From Pseudoalteromonas sp. 0303 (lineage in GTDB: Bacteria > Pseudomonadota > Gammaproteobacteria > Enterobacterales > Alteromonadaceae), in the NCBI RefSeq assembly GCF_013349995.1, contig NZ_JABVXF010000009.1, positions 62,001-126,000 of the forward strand: a stretch of DNA of 64,000 bases. The letters run 5' to 3'. The translations under genes were made by a program, and so were the position numbers. The notes beneath the pieces were generated by a model, which saw only the letters and a program-made list of their open reading frames with translations, had not been told where the DNA came from and ran no database searches. Below are positions 43,008-53,916 of the stretch, in pieces. Each line of letters begins with the position of its first letter. Within the stretch, counting starts at the first letter, position 1.

Positions 43008-44110
43008 GACTTCTCCAATAATGCGATATCTTTCTCTGAAACAACTGGGCCGATTGAATCTTGCATTTTTTCGCTAAATTCACTTTGCTCGTTGTCAGCA
43101 ATAAAATTCAATAAACAGCTACTGTAGTTCGCTGTTGCTTTTGCTAGACGCGTACCATCATCACTACGAACTAATATGGTATCGCCTACGCCAAATTCTC
43201 CGTGTACTGCAACGATTTCATCGCTACGAATACAACCGTCTTCATCTGTTAATGATTCATCGAATGAACCTTCAACGACAACCTCACCTTGCTCATTAGC
43301 GGTGTGAGTCATCCAATGCACTGCTTCTTGCATTGGTTTTTCGTATGGTGTGAAGATAGTACCTGGGTTGTCACCCGCAAGCAGTCGGTTAAATGTCTCT
43401 TCTTTAAAACCATTTAAAATAAAGGTTGTAATACCATGTGAAGTGGCTTTTTCAGCCGCTTCGATTTTCGTTTTCATACCACCTGTACCAACGGCACTGG
43501 TTGCACAACCGGCCATGGCGTAAATTGATTCATCGATGCTATCAATTTCAGGTAATAGAACTGCATCTTCATGCAAATTCGGGTTTTTGTCATAAAGACC
43601 ATCAACATCCGAAAAAATCATCAATGCATCTGCGTCCGCCGCTGCGGCTACCATTGCCGACAAGTTATCATTGTCGCCAACTTTTAAATCGTCGGTAGTT
43701 ACCGTGTCATTCTCATTAATGATAGGTAATACACCATGCTCAAGTAAGGTGAAAACGGTTTCACGGATACTTGTGTAACGCTCACGGTCACGTAAGTCAC
43801 CATGAGTTAATAAAATCTGTGCTGATGGGAAATCGAAGAAGCGATCCCACATTGCCATCATTTCTGTCTGACCGGCAGCAGCCATTGCTTTTTTCATCGT
43901 CACTGAACGTTTTTCTTGTTCAGGGAATAAATGCGAACCAGCAGCTACCGAACCCGATGATACTAAAATTACTTCGATACCTTGCGCTCGACAGCGAACG
44001 ATGAACTGTGCAATGGTCAGTAAATAACGAGAGCGACACCCGTCTTGTTCGGGTGCGATTAATGCGCTACCTACTTTTAGTACTATACGTCGCCAATTTA
44101 ACTTTTGCAT
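43004..44110 (-). CDS. proB: Glutamate 5-kinase
   Basis: A 368-residue enzyme that phosphorylates glutamate, the first and feedback-controlled step of proline synthesis. It has the amino-acid-kinase domain (about 8-255; VLKVGSALI, NENDTV, DVDGLYDKNP) and a C-terminal PUA domain (about 275-350). Full length. Proline biosynthesis also contributes to osmotic adaptation in marine bacteria. Translationally coupled to proA. Confidence 0.96.
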   Translation of the reverse strand: MQKLNWRRIVLKVGSALIAPEQDGCRSRYLLTIAQFIVRCRAQGIEVILVSSGSVAAGSHLFPEQEKRSVTMKKAMAAAGQTEMMAMWDRFFDFPSAQILLTHGDLRDRERYTSIRETVFTLLEHGVLPIINENDTVTTDDLKVGDNDNLSAMVAAAADADALMIFSDVDGLYDKNPNLHEDAVLLPEIDSIDESIYAMAGCATSAVGTGGMKTKIEAAEKATSHGITTFILNGFKEETFNRLLAGDNPGTIFTPYEKPMQEAVHWMTHTANEQGEVVVEGSFDESLTDEDGCIRSDEIVAVHGEFGVGDTILVRSDDGTRLAKATANYSSCLLNFIADNEQSEFSEKMQDSIGPVVSEKDIALLEKS

Positions 44111-44259
44111 AACTGTTCAACTTTCCATTTTACTATCTGTTCAGTGCCAATTTGCCACTGATTAAAAGACTCGCGCTTAGCTTTACTAAACGCACTGACT
44201 ATTATCACTTTGCCAAACCACTTATCTATGCACACGACTACGCCACGCAAGTACTGCGA
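44098..44259 (-). other. 53-codon open frame ending inside proB, possible gene remnant
   Basis: Between stop codons this minus-strand frame reads as a protein-like peptide with four Trp and mixed polarity (for example WFGKVIIVSAFSKAKRESFN). It has no ATG. Only TTG (44250) and GTG (44235) are possible starts and no ribosome site precedes them. It ends 13 bases into proB, as coupled genes often do. It may be the 3' remnant of a lost gene or a short real gene. Confidence 0.25.
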
Positions 44260-45019
44260 TTAGATATAGCACAACTTTTATTCAGTCAGTAGACCAAACG
44301 GTTATAAACCATAAGTTGATAAAAAAAGATAAGTGTTGTTTATGTATCGCTGTAAAAAGCTGTGTGCGGCTTTTATTAATAACAACATACATAGAGCCTA
44401 TACAATCTGGTACACCAACAGATAGGGTGTAGATTGTATGACCGAGATTTAGCTGCCACGATGGGAGCTAAACATTGACCAGATAATGAACTTATATTCT
44501 ATTCAACACGTAATAAATATGCACTGAACAACTTAGAGCTCATTTCTATTTAATTAGAAAACAAAGTGTATAAAACACTAATAATGTCGCAAACAAGTAT
44601 CTTTTCAGAAAGCTAAGCTATAAAGAGTGTCTCTAAAGCTAATAACTATTTAGATATCAAATTGTTTGAACACGAACTATAATACGGGAAATCAGGGGCA
44701 AAGATCAAGTGCAAAAAGTAGTCATAACTTTTATACTTACCATAAACATAGAAAATACACATTTATTAACAGTACCTTAGGCGCGCAATTTTATTGTGTA
44801 ATAATTTTTAACGACCCTAGCAGGGTTTAATTTCATAAACACACCCAAAAAGTATTAATAACGACTAAAATCGTATTTGAAGCAACGAGTTTGCTTGTAT
44901 CCATGACGGTGAGTAGGCTTTAATAGGCAAGCATTATTTTAATAATGTCAGCAACTAATGACGCGATTATCTAAGGCGTTGGCATTTTAAATTGTAGTAA
45001 CTAAAGGATAATTCATTCT
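44111..45019. other. 0.9-kb intergenic region without a clear gene
   Basis: AT-rich and multiply stopped in all frames beyond about 44260. Structures seen: an AAAAGC/GCTTTT dyad near 44355, an imperfect hairpin joining 44401-44416 to 44426-44438 (TACAATC and GATTGTA with a 3-base bulge), and directly after it a TTTAGCT/AGCTAAA hairpin (about 44448-44472). Their closeness could mean a small RNA. Close to the right-hand gene nothing matches a riboswitch I know. Confidence 0.6.
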
Positions 45020-46879
45020 ATGTCAGCAATTTTTATAGCAGGGATCGCCTTGTGCTCAGTATTAGCACAATGGGTAGCTTGGGCGTTTCGTGTACCGGCT
45101 ATTTTATTTTTACTACTAACAGGTTTAATTCTCGGGCCTTTTAGTGGCGTACTAGAACCAGATGCATTGTTGGGAGATTTATTATTCCCAGTGGTTTCTT
45201 TAAGTGTGGCAGTGATTTTATTCGAAGGTTCACTCACTCTGCACTTTCGAGAACTTAAAGGGATTGGCAAGGTAGTTCGTAACCTTTGTTCAATCGGAAT
45301 GATCACAACATGTTTGGTGATAAGTTTAAGTGCCTATTGGATCCTAGAACTTAATTGGCGTGTTGCCGCTGTACTTGGTGCGGTACTTGTTGTAACAGGC
45401 CCTACGGTTATTGCACCGTTATTAAACTCTATGAGACCAAACCAAGACATAGACCGCATTTTACGCTGGGAAGGCATAGTAATAGACCCTATTGGAGCCT
45501 TATTTGCTGTATTGGTTTTTGAAGCTGTCATGCTGGTAGGCCAAGGCGAGGTACTAAGTCATACCATTATCGCGTTATTTAAAACTCTCGGTGTAGGTTT
45601 AACCATTGGTGTGGTTGCAGGCTGGCTTACAACGCTGCTTATTCGTAGAGAGTGGCTGCCGTTTGAGTTACACAAGTTTGGTATTCTTGCCTTAGTACTC
45701 ATCAGTTTTACGGTTTCAAACCACCTAAGCCATGAATCTGGCCTACTCGCCGTTACCGTGTTTGGTATTTGGCTTGCCAACCAAGACGAACTTGAAATTG
45801 ACTCTGTACTTGAGTTTAAAGAAGACCTTTCGATGATCTTGATTTCATCGTTATTCATCTTACTTGCAGCCCGCCTACAGCTATCAGATTTAATGATGTT
45901 ACATAGCGATGTGTTTATTTTCTTAGCCATCGTGCTTTTTGTGGCTCGCCCAGCGTGTATTGCAATATCGACTTTTAAAACCGACTTACCTATCAAGTCT
46001 CGTTTAGTGCTGGCTTGGATTGCTCCGCGAGGTATTGTTGCAGCTGCGGTAGGCTCTGTATTCGCGTTAAGTATGGTGGAAGCTGGCATTGCCGATGCTG
46101 AAAAAATGGTACCACTCATATTCACGGTGATCATTGTCACTGTAGTACTACAAAGCTTAACGGCAACACCATTGGCAAAGCTGTTAAAAGTGCGCCAACC
46201 TGCACCAAATACAATTTTGATTATTGGTGCTAACCATGTAGCAAGAGCCATCGCACGCGGTTTAAAAGATCAAAACATTCCGGTGCACTTGTCTGATCCT
46301 GCATGGGAGAACTGCAAAATGGCACGCATGGATGGCTTACCTTGTTACTATGGTAATCCGCAGTCAGAGCATGCTGAGCGTTATTTACCGTTAACGACGA
46401 TTCGTAGCGTACTCGCGCTTTCGCCTAACCGTCACCACAACGCATTAGGCGTGCAGTATTTCTCGCATTTACTTGACGAAAAAGATGTATTTTCACTGCG
46501 TTCTTCAACCAACCACGCTAAAGCAAATAAAGACAGTGCGACCTTCTTATCGCGACAAATTCTGTTTGGCGACAATGGCGCTTATGCGCGCTTAAGTAGC
46601 TTAATTGCCAAAGGCGGCAAAGTCAGTGCAACACGTATTTCAGAAGAGTTTAGTTGGGAGCAATACAAAGACGTTAATAGCGAAGCTATCCCGCTGTTTA
46701 TTTTAAATGGTGAGAAAAGTGATGATGACGATTCACCTATTAAAATTCGCCCGTTCACTACAAATATGGAAAAAACACCTCAAGTAGGTGAACGTATTGT
46801 GGCACTACAGCCACCTAAATTATCGGTACTAAAAGACCCGAACAGCGGCAAACCAAAAGAAACTAAAGAAGAGAAATAA
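45020..46879 (+). CDS. Cation:proton antiporter with a TrkA-N-like domain
   Basis: A 619-residue CPA1-type sodium(potassium)/proton antiporter. About twelve helices span 1-390, including the conserved GPTVIAPLL region and the SHESGLLAVTVFG segment. A cytoplasmic nucleotide-binding domain follows (about 395-500, starting TILIIGANHVARAIARGL), resembling TrkA-N, then a soluble tail. It probably controls cytoplasmic pH or sodium, as fits a marine lifestyle. The long AT-rich upstream region suggests independent regulation. Cation preference cannot be told from the sequence. Confidence 0.87.
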   Translation: MSAIFIAGIALCSVLAQWVAWAFRVPAILFLLLTGLILGPFSGVLEPDALLGDLLFPVVSLSVAVILFEGSLTLHFRELKGIGKVVRNLCSIGMITTCLVISLSAYWILELNWRVAAVLGAVLVVTGPTVIAPLLNSMRPNQDIDRILRWEGIVIDPIGALFAVLVFEAVMLVGQGEVLSHTIIALFKTLGVGLTIGVVAGWLTTLLIRREWLPFELHKFGILALVLISFTVSNHLSHESGLLAVTVFGIWLANQDELEIDSVLEFKEDLSMILISSLFILLAARLQLSDLMMLHSDVFIFLAIVLFVARPACIAISTFKTDLPIKSRLVLAWIAPRGIVAAAVGSVFALSMVEAGIADAEKMVPLIFTVIIVTVVLQSLTATPLAKLLKVRQPAPNTILIIGANHVARAIARGLKDQNIPVHLSDPAWENCKMARMDGLPCYYGNPQSEHAERYLPLTTIRSVLALSPNRHHNALGVQYFSHLLDEKDVFSLRSSTNHAKANKDSATFLSRQILFGDNGAYARLSSLIAKGGKVSATRISEEFSWEQYKDVNSEAIPLFILNGEKSDDDDSPIKIRPFTTNMEKTPQVGERIVALQPPKLSVLKDPNSGKPKETKEEK

Positions 46880-46908
46880 AAAAAGGTCAGCATTAGCTGG
46901 CCTTTTTA
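46878..46908. terminator. Bidirectional terminator between convergent genes
   Basis: AAAAGGTCAGC and GCTGGCCTTTT pair (one T-G) around an ATTA loop, directly after the antiporter stop codon. The minus-strand Sel1 gene ends 22 bases beyond. Confidence 0.85.
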
Positions 46909-46929
46909 TTTGCATGTATTTTTATTTGC

Positions 46930-47538
46930 CTACATAGGTAAACGGGCGCGTGCAACGACGCTGTCTGGCATTTTTTCGGCAAGCTTAGCGAGTAAACTTT
47001 CGACTTTCTTGTGAGTTGCTTTATCGGCAACCATTGAATGAAATAACCAACGGTAGGCATCTTCATAATCGCGCGGGCTGCCATAACCTTGATTAAATAG
47101 GTTAACCAGTCGCATTTGTGCCTTTAAGTTGCCTTGGGCTGATGCTTCTCGTAAATAGGTTACCGCCATCGCTTTATCTTGCTGCACTAACTGGCCTACA
47201 TCGTAGTAGCGACCAAGTTGCTCTAATGCCGCGCCTAGCCCTTGTTGAGCAGCCTGACGCATGTAATAAACCCCTAACTCTACATTGCGGTCTACACACA
47301 CTGCATAAGCTAGCATATCGCCATACAGGAACTGATATGATGGTAGTGCCATTTTATTGGCTCGTGCCTCGATATCTTGCACTAACTGGCAATCATCTGC
47401 CTTTACACGTGCTAGGTGTGCATTTTTATTGATCAAGCCAATTAACTCGCTCTCTGTGTACAGAGGCACTGCTGTTATAGGCTCTTCAGCCATGCTTAGG
47501 CTTGAGAAGAGTAATGTTAAAGGCAATAAAACACGCAT
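46930..47538 (-). CDS. Periplasmic Sel1-repeat protein
   Basis: A 202-residue protein with a signal peptide (cleavage after SMA near residue 17) and two to three Sel1-like alpha repeats, for example GVYYMRQAAQQGLGAALEQLGRYY and the following AVTYLREASAQGNLKAQMRL. Such solenoids mediate protein contacts in the envelope. No partner is evident. The ATG at 47538 is preferred over a GTG three codons upstream. Confidence 0.82.
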   Translation of the reverse strand: MRVLLPLTLLFSSLSMAEEPITAVPLYTESELIGLINKNAHLARVKADDCQLVQDIEARANKMALPSYQFLYGDMLAYAVCVDRNVELGVYYMRQAAQQGLGAALEQLGRYYDVGQLVQQDKAMAVTYLREASAQGNLKAQMRLVNLFNQGYGSPRDYEDAYRWLFHSMVADKATHKKVESLLAKLAEKMPDSVVARARLPM

Positions 47539-47609
47539 CAAAATCACTTAAATAAAGTCAGTCTTAGCAAATAATATACAATTATCATTCCAGAGTGAAT
47601 TTTGGGCAC

Positions 47610-47637
47610 AAAAAAAGCTGCCGAGGCAGCTTTTTCA
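47610..47637 (-). terminator. Terminator after purA
   Basis: AAAAAGCTGCC and GGCAGCTTTTT form an 11-bp stem with a GA loop, 14 bases after the purA stop on the minus strand. Confidence 0.9.
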
Positions 47638-47650
47638 GTCACTATGACGA

Positions 47651-48985
<1,335 letters not shown>

Positions 48986-49142
48986 TTAGGACGAGATTTT
49001 ATCAGAAAACGAGGTGAAAGATCACCCCGTTTAGCTTATTTTTTCTGCGCCTGAATTTATATCATCTTAATTACTTAAACAACTACATGCAGAACAGGGG
49101 TTTATAAAATAGTTAAGGATAAAAATTAATCACGTGCAGAAA

Positions 49143-49175
49143 CAAAAAAAGCCCTACAAACTGCAGGGCTTTTTA
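49143..49175 (-). terminator. Terminator after hflC
   Basis: AAAAAGCCCT and AGGGCTTTTT flank a 9-base loop, 16 bases beyond the hflC stop. It marks the end of the hfq-hfl operon. Confidence 0.85.
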
Positions 49176-49190
49176 TCACACAAATATTAA

Positions 49191-50069
49191 TTACTGTGCT
49201 TTTGTACCTTTCATATAATTAAAGAAGTCGCTATCAGGTGAAATCACCATCACGTCTTGCTTATTTTTAAAGGTATTTTTGTACGCTTCTAGGCTGCGCA
49301 TAAAACCAAAGAATTCTGCATCTTTGTTATAAGCGTTAGCATAGATAGCTGCGGCATCGGCATCACCTTGACCACGAACAGTACGCGCATTACGCTCAGC
49401 GTCTGCAAGCATTACTGTTACACGACGGTCGACTTCTGCACGAATTGTTTCAGCTTTTTCTTGACCTTCAGAACGGTGCTCTTTTGCAACCGCAGTACGC
49501 TCAGCACGCATACGTTGGAAGATTGAACTACTCACTTCTTGTGGTAAGTTAATTTGCTTAACGCGTACATCAAGTACTTCAATACCTAGCTCTTGTGCAC
49601 TTTCAGACGCTTGAACTAATGCTTCTTCCATCAGCTCACTACGCTCACCAGAAACGATCTCTCTGATAGTACGAGAACCGAAATTAGTACGCAGACCGTT
49701 GTTCACCTTTTGCTTAAGTAGTGTTTCAGCGTATTGCTTATCACCACGGGCACGCAGGTAGAATGCACTAAAGTCATTAATGCGCCACTTAACGTAAGAA
49801 TCAACGATTAAGTCTTTTTTCTCACTTGTTACGAAACGGTCAGGTGCACCATCTAGCGTTTGAATACGTGCATCTAAACGACGTACTTGGCTAAAGAAAG
49901 GCACTTTTAGGTGTAAACCAGGGCCGTATACTACAGCCTTATCATCACTGTCTTTTTCAACTTTGCTGAATAACAGTACGATTGCCTTCTCGCCTTCTTG
50001 CACAACAAAAATCGCTGAGAAAGACAGCACAACTGCAAGGGCAAGTATTACTAAACTAAAATTTTTCAT
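49191..50069 (-). CDS. hflC: HflC, SPFH-family FtsH modulator
   Basis: A 292-residue protein with an N-terminal membrane anchor (about 5-22) and an SPFH/band-7 domain outside the cytoplasm, ending in a coiled coil. The core RMRAERTAVAKEHRSEG is typical. With HflK it forms a large cage around the FtsH protease and limits its action on membrane proteins. It lies 5 nt after hflK. Confidence 0.95.
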   Translation of the reverse strand: MKNFSLVILALAVVLSFSAIFVVQEGEKAIVLLFSKVEKDSDDKAVVYGPGLHLKVPFFSQVRRLDARIQTLDGAPDRFVTSEKKDLIVDSYVKWRINDFSAFYLRARGDKQYAETLLKQKVNNGLRTNFGSRTIREIVSGERSELMEEALVQASESAQELGIEVLDVRVKQINLPQEVSSSIFQRMRAERTAVAKEHRSEGQEKAETIRAEVDRRVTVMLADAERNARTVRGQGDADAAAIYANAYNKDAEFFGFMRSLEAYKNTFKNKQDVMVISPDSDFFNYMKGTKAQ

Positions 50070-50074
50070 CTTGC

Positions 50075-51241
50075 TTATCTCCCCTCATTAAAACGGTCAG
50101 TTGCGAAACGGTCATTGCTTGAATTTACCGTGCTGTTACGCGACGTGTTTATTTTATTGCGAAGGTCTTTGATATCACTTGAGCTTGGTAATGCAACACG
50201 TGTTGCTGTACCTTGCTTTTCCATGATTTTATCAAGCGGTAAATACATCATGTTATTACCACCTTCAACATCAACTAACACTTTAGAGCTGTTGCCTAAC
50301 ACTTCTTCCATCGCATCGATGTAAAGACGCTTACGAGTTACCTCTTTAGCAGCTTGGTACTCAGGTAATAGCTTTTCAAAACGCGCTACCTCACCTTGTG
50401 CTTCTAATGTAATACGTTCACGGTACGCTTCTGCTTCTTGCGTCATACGAGTAACTTGACCACGGGCACGAGGTTCAATTTCACGAGCATAGGCTTCTGC
50501 TTCACGGATGAAACGCTCTTCATCTTCTTGTGCAGCAATAGCGTCATCAAACGCGTCTTTTACTTCACCCGGCGGACGTGAATCTTTAAAGTTCACATCG
50601 CTTACAATAATACCTAGATTGTATGGCTCGATGATTTTGTTAAGCTCATCCCACGTTTGTTGACGCACTAACTCACGACCTGTTGTTAGTACTTGGTCCA
50701 TTTTTACGTGGCCAATTACATAACGTAATGCACTATCAAGTGCTTGTTGTAAGCTGTGGTCAGCATCAGTAACGCTGAACTTGTAAAGATGTGGGTCGAT
50801 AACACGGTACTGTACTTCAAACTCTACATTTACCACGTTTTCGTCTTCGGTAAGCATAAAACCTTTAGCAGATAACGAGCGTACCGCTTCGATATCAACA
50901 GGGATCACGCGTTCAATGAAGGTCATTTTCCAACGTAAGCCAGGTTCTGCAATGCGATCGTATTGCCCAAATTGTAAAACAATACCGCGCTCAGCTTCTT
51001 TTACCGTGTAAATACCACTTAATGCCCATACAATGATGGCAATAATAAGGATGAAAGAAATGCCTGCGCCACCAAGTCCACCGCCGTTTTTACCTGGCTT
51101 ATTACCACCAAATAAACCGCCAAACTTGTTGCCGAACTTACGCATTACCTCGTCTAAATCAGGTGGGCCTTGATCTTTTCCGCCTTTATTATTCCACGGA
51201 TCTTTATCATTGCCATTATTACCCGGTTCATTCCAGGCCAT
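50075..51241 (-). CDS. hflK: HflK, SPFH-family FtsH modulator
   Basis: A 388-residue partner of HflC. A Gly/Asn/Asp-rich cytoplasmic N terminus (1-55) precedes a single membrane helix (about 60-78), followed by the SPFH domain and a coiled coil. The opening MAWNEPGNNGNDKDPW is characteristic. The last 30 residues are polar and disordered. Part of the hfq-hflX-hflK-hflC run. Confidence 0.95.
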   Translation of the reverse strand: MAWNEPGNNGNDKDPWNNKGGKDQGPPDLDEVMRKFGNKFGGLFGGNKPGKNGGGLGGAGISFILIIAIIVWALSGIYTVKEAERGIVLQFGQYDRIAEPGLRWKMTFIERVIPVDIEAVRSLSAKGFMLTEDENVVNVEFEVQYRVIDPHLYKFSVTDADHSLQQALDSALRYVIGHVKMDQVLTTGRELVRQQTWDELNKIIEPYNLGIIVSDVNFKDSRPPGEVKDAFDDAIAAQEDEERFIREAEAYAREIEPRARGQVTRMTQEAEAYRERITLEAQGEVARFEKLLPEYQAAKEVTRKRLYIDAMEEVLGNSSKVLVDVEGGNNMMYLPLDKIMEKQGTATRVALPSSSDIKDLRNKINTSRNSTVNSSNDRFATDRFNEGR

Positions 51242-51332
51242 AGCTATACTCCATTGTTATCTAAATGAATTAGGTTAAATCTATCAAATCTGCAGCATTT
51301 CTCATACTAAAAAAGACAAATGCTGGTGATTT

Positions 51333-52622
51333 TTAATCAGTCACTACGAAAGAGTCGAGGTCTTGTCCCATCTCTTTTTTCAAGCGATTCCATTCTGCCA
51401 TTGGCAAGCGTACCGATAATAACCAGTTTCCTTGCTCATCAAAACATTCTTGATGAACTGCATTTAAGTTGAATAATGCTGCGCGAATACGACCATGTTG
51501 TGGTGGTAATTTTAGCTCATCAGCAAACATCTTTTTGGCAAGTAACTCATTAATTGCCTCACTTAACAGTTCACAACCAACGCCAGTGCGCGCCGACAAC
51601 CAGACTCGTACCGGTTGACCTTCGTCGTTTCTATCTATACGTGGCGCAACGTCATCTAGCGCATCAATTTTGTTATAAACCAATAATTGCGGCACTTCAT
51701 CTGCTTCTATTTCTTTTAAAACAGATTGTACTTGCTCAATATTTTCTTTTCGACGAGGGTCTGCCACATCGATAACATGTAGCTGTAAATCAGCTTCACG
51801 AGTTTCTGTTAAGGTTGCTTTAAATGCTGCAACAAGGTCGTGTGGTAAGTGACGAATAAAACCTACCGTATCAGCTAAAATAATTGGACCTATATCGCCG
51901 ATATCCAACTTACGTAAGGTTGGATCTAGGGTTGCGAATAGCTGGTCAGCAGCATACACATCTGAGTCTGTAATACGGTTAAATAACGTTGATTTACCCG
52001 CATTGGTATAACCTACCAGTGACACAGTTGGAATTTCATTGCGCGTACGCGCACGTCGTCCCTGCTCACGTTGAACAGCAACTTTATCTAAACGGGCACG
52101 AATGTTTTTAATTCTTGCGCGCAGTAATCGTCTATCGGTTTCGAGCTGGGTTTCACCTGGGCCACGTAAACCTATCCCGCCTTTTTGTCTTTCAAGGTGA
52201 GTCCAACCACGGATCAATCGAGTAGAAATGTGGCGTAACTGAGCTAACTCAACCTGAAGTTTACCTTCGTGAGTACGCGCTCGCTGCGCAAAAATATCTA
52301 AGATCAAACTCGTACGATCAAGAACGCGGCACTGGCAAACGCTTTCTAAATTGCGTTCCTGTGACGGGCTAAGTTGATGGTTGAAAATGATGACATCTGC
52401 ATTGTGGATTTTGACAGTTTCAGCTATTTCTTCTGCTTTTCCGGTCCCGACGAAAAGTTTCGGATGTGGTGCTTGACGACTGCCTTGCACAATCGCCAAA
52501 CTACTAACACCAGCAGAAGATACCAACAACTCTAATTCGTGAAGATCTTCGCGATCCCCCTCTTTAGGTAAGTCGATATGAACTAAAACTGCCTGTTCGC
52601 CGGCTTCATAACGGTCAAACAA
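51333..52622 (-). CDS. hflX: Ribosome-associated GTPase HflX, TTG start
   Basis: A 429-residue GTPase that splits or rescues stalled ribosomes. The HflX N-terminal domain is followed by a G domain (about 200-365) with GYTNAGKSTLFN, DTVGFIRHLPH and NKID. The start codon is TTG at 52622. It gives the N terminus MFDRYEAGEQAVLVHI, matching E. coli HflX, and AGGAG lies 8 nt upstream. The only nearby ATG is out of frame and stops at once. It follows hfq by 17 nt. Confidence 0.95.
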   Translation of the reverse strand: MFDRYEAGEQAVLVHIDLPKEGDREDLHELELLVSSAGVSSLAIVQGSRQAPHPKLFVGTGKAEEIAETVKIHNADVIIFNHQLSPSQERNLESVCQCRVLDRTSLILDIFAQRARTHEGKLQVELAQLRHISTRLIRGWTHLERQKGGIGLRGPGETQLETDRRLLRARIKNIRARLDKVAVQREQGRRARTRNEIPTVSLVGYTNAGKSTLFNRITDSDVYAADQLFATLDPTLRKLDIGDIGPIILADTVGFIRHLPHDLVAAFKATLTETREADLQLHVIDVADPRRKENIEQVQSVLKEIEADEVPQLLVYNKIDALDDVAPRIDRNDEGQPVRVWLSARTGVGCELLSEAINELLAKKMFADELKLPPQHGRIRAALFNLNAVHQECFDEQGNWLLSVRLPMAEWNRLKKEMGQDLDSFVVTD

Positions 52623-52639
52623 GCATTACGCTCCTAAGT

Positions 52640-52903
52640 TTAAAAATTTCCAGATTCTTGCTCTTCTGAATCATCACTTCCTTGAACGCCTTGGAAGTTA
52701 ACAGAACGCGCTGGAACAACAGTTGAAATAGCGTGTTTATACACCATTTGATTTACGGTGTTTTCAAGTAAAATAACAAATTGGTCAAATGACTGGATTT
52801 TACCCTGCAATTTAATGCCATTAACCAAAAAGATTGATACTGGAATGCGCTCACGACGTAACGCATTTAAAAATGGGTCTTGTAACGACTGGCCTTTTGC
52901 CAT
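52640..52903 (-). CDS. hfq: RNA chaperone Hfq
   Basis: An 87-residue Sm-like protein that pairs small RNAs with mRNAs as a hexamer. It opens [18 protein letters not shown], with the proximal-face Gln8 and Phe42 region ([12 protein letters not shown]) and the Sm2 motif YKHAIST. The acidic C-terminal tail is short compared with E. coli Hfq (102 residues). AAGGA lies 7 nt upstream. It lies 80 nt after miaA. Confidence 0.97.
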   Translation of the reverse strand: MAKGQSLQDPFLNALRRERIPVSIFLVNGIKLQGKIQSFDQFVILLENTVNQMVYKHAISTVVPARSVNFQGVQGSDDSEEQESGNF

Positions 52904-52983
52904 GTTATTTTCCTTCGTTCTAGGTGTTATTATAATTAAGTAGCTGAACTAATTTAACAAAGCTAAAAAACTTCCAGCTACTA

Positions 52984-53901
52984 CTAGCTTAGCGAACTTA
53001 CTACACGTTGCAAGTTTTCTTCATCACCCGTGGTCAACCAAGTTACTTCAGGCCAACCTCTTAACCAAGTGAGTTGTCGCTTGGCTAACTGCCGTGTGGC
53101 TGCAATACCACGAAAGACCATTTCATCATAGTCAATTTCGCCAGCAATGTAATCCCACATTTGTCTATAACCCACACAACGAATCGAAGGCAGGTCTGGG
53201 TGTAAATCCTTACGTTTATATAGGGATGAAACTTCATTTTCAAACCCCTGGTCGAGCATTATTTTAAACCTTTTCTCAATTCGCTGATGTAATTCACTGC
53301 GATCATCAGGTGCAATGGCAAATTGATGGAAAGTATAAGGAAGCTCAGGCTGCTTTTGTTTTTGCAGCTCAGTCATTGTTTTGCCTGTAATACGATACAC
53401 TTCTAATGCACGATTAATTCTTTGCGAATCATTTTCGCTCATTTTGTTCGCTGCATCAGGATCGATTTTCACAAGCTCTTTATGCAAATGTGGCCAGCCA
53501 AACTGCTTTGCTTCCTTTTCAAGTTCAGCACGTACTTCAGGTGATGCCTCTGGTAGCGGTGATAAGCCATCAATAAGTGACTTAAAATACATCATTGTAC
53601 CGCCAACCAATACAGGTACTTTACCTTGCTGATGAAATAGATCAATCTTTTCAATTGCATCACGGCGAAAATCTGCCACTGAATAACTATCTGCTGGGTC
53701 GATAATATCGATCAAGTGATGCGGCGCACGAGCAAGCTCTTCGGCATTTGGCTTTGCTGTGCCGATGTCCATATCTTTATAGACTAATGCTGAATCAACA
53801 CTGATTATTTCTGTGTTTAAATGCTCACACAGCGAAATTGCTAAATCTGTTTTCCCTGCAGCGGTTGGTCCCATTAAAAAAATGACGGGTAAGTTATTCA
53901 A
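52984..53901 (-). CDS. miaA: tRNA dimethylallyltransferase
   Basis: A 305-residue enzyme adding a dimethylallyl group to A37 of tRNAs that read UNN codons. It has the P-loop [12 protein letters not shown], the [16 protein letters not shown] segment, and the [12 protein letters not shown] region near residue 245. It lies 15 nt after mutL, the conserved order in gammaproteobacteria. Confidence 0.96.
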   Translation of the reverse strand: MNNLPVIFLMGPTAAGKTDLAISLCEHLNTEIISVDSALVYKDMDIGTAKPNAEELARAPHHLIDIIDPADSYSVADFRRDAIEKIDLFHQQGKVPVLVGGTMMYFKSLIDGLSPLPEASPEVRAELEKEAKQFGWPHLHKELVKIDPDAANKMSENDSQRINRALEVYRITGKTMTELQKQKQPELPYTFHQFAIAPDDRSELHQRIEKRFKIMLDQGFENEVSSLYKRKDLHPDLPSIRCVGYRQMWDYIAGEIDYDEMVFRGIAATRQLAKRQLTWLRGWPEVTWLTTGDEENLQRVVSSLS

Positions 53902-53916
53902 GCCTAAATACCTTGC

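Noticed and set aside
44850..45019. Possible riboswitch (yybP-ykoY-like GGTGAGTAGG) before the antiporter gene
   Set aside because: Only a short stretch resembles the motif; the conserved partner sequences and paired stems were not found.
45559..46251. 230-codon open frame on the minus strand inside the antiporter gene
   Set aside because: It is a shadow of a clearly recognisable antiporter, with a biased Ser/Thr/Asn composition and no known motif.
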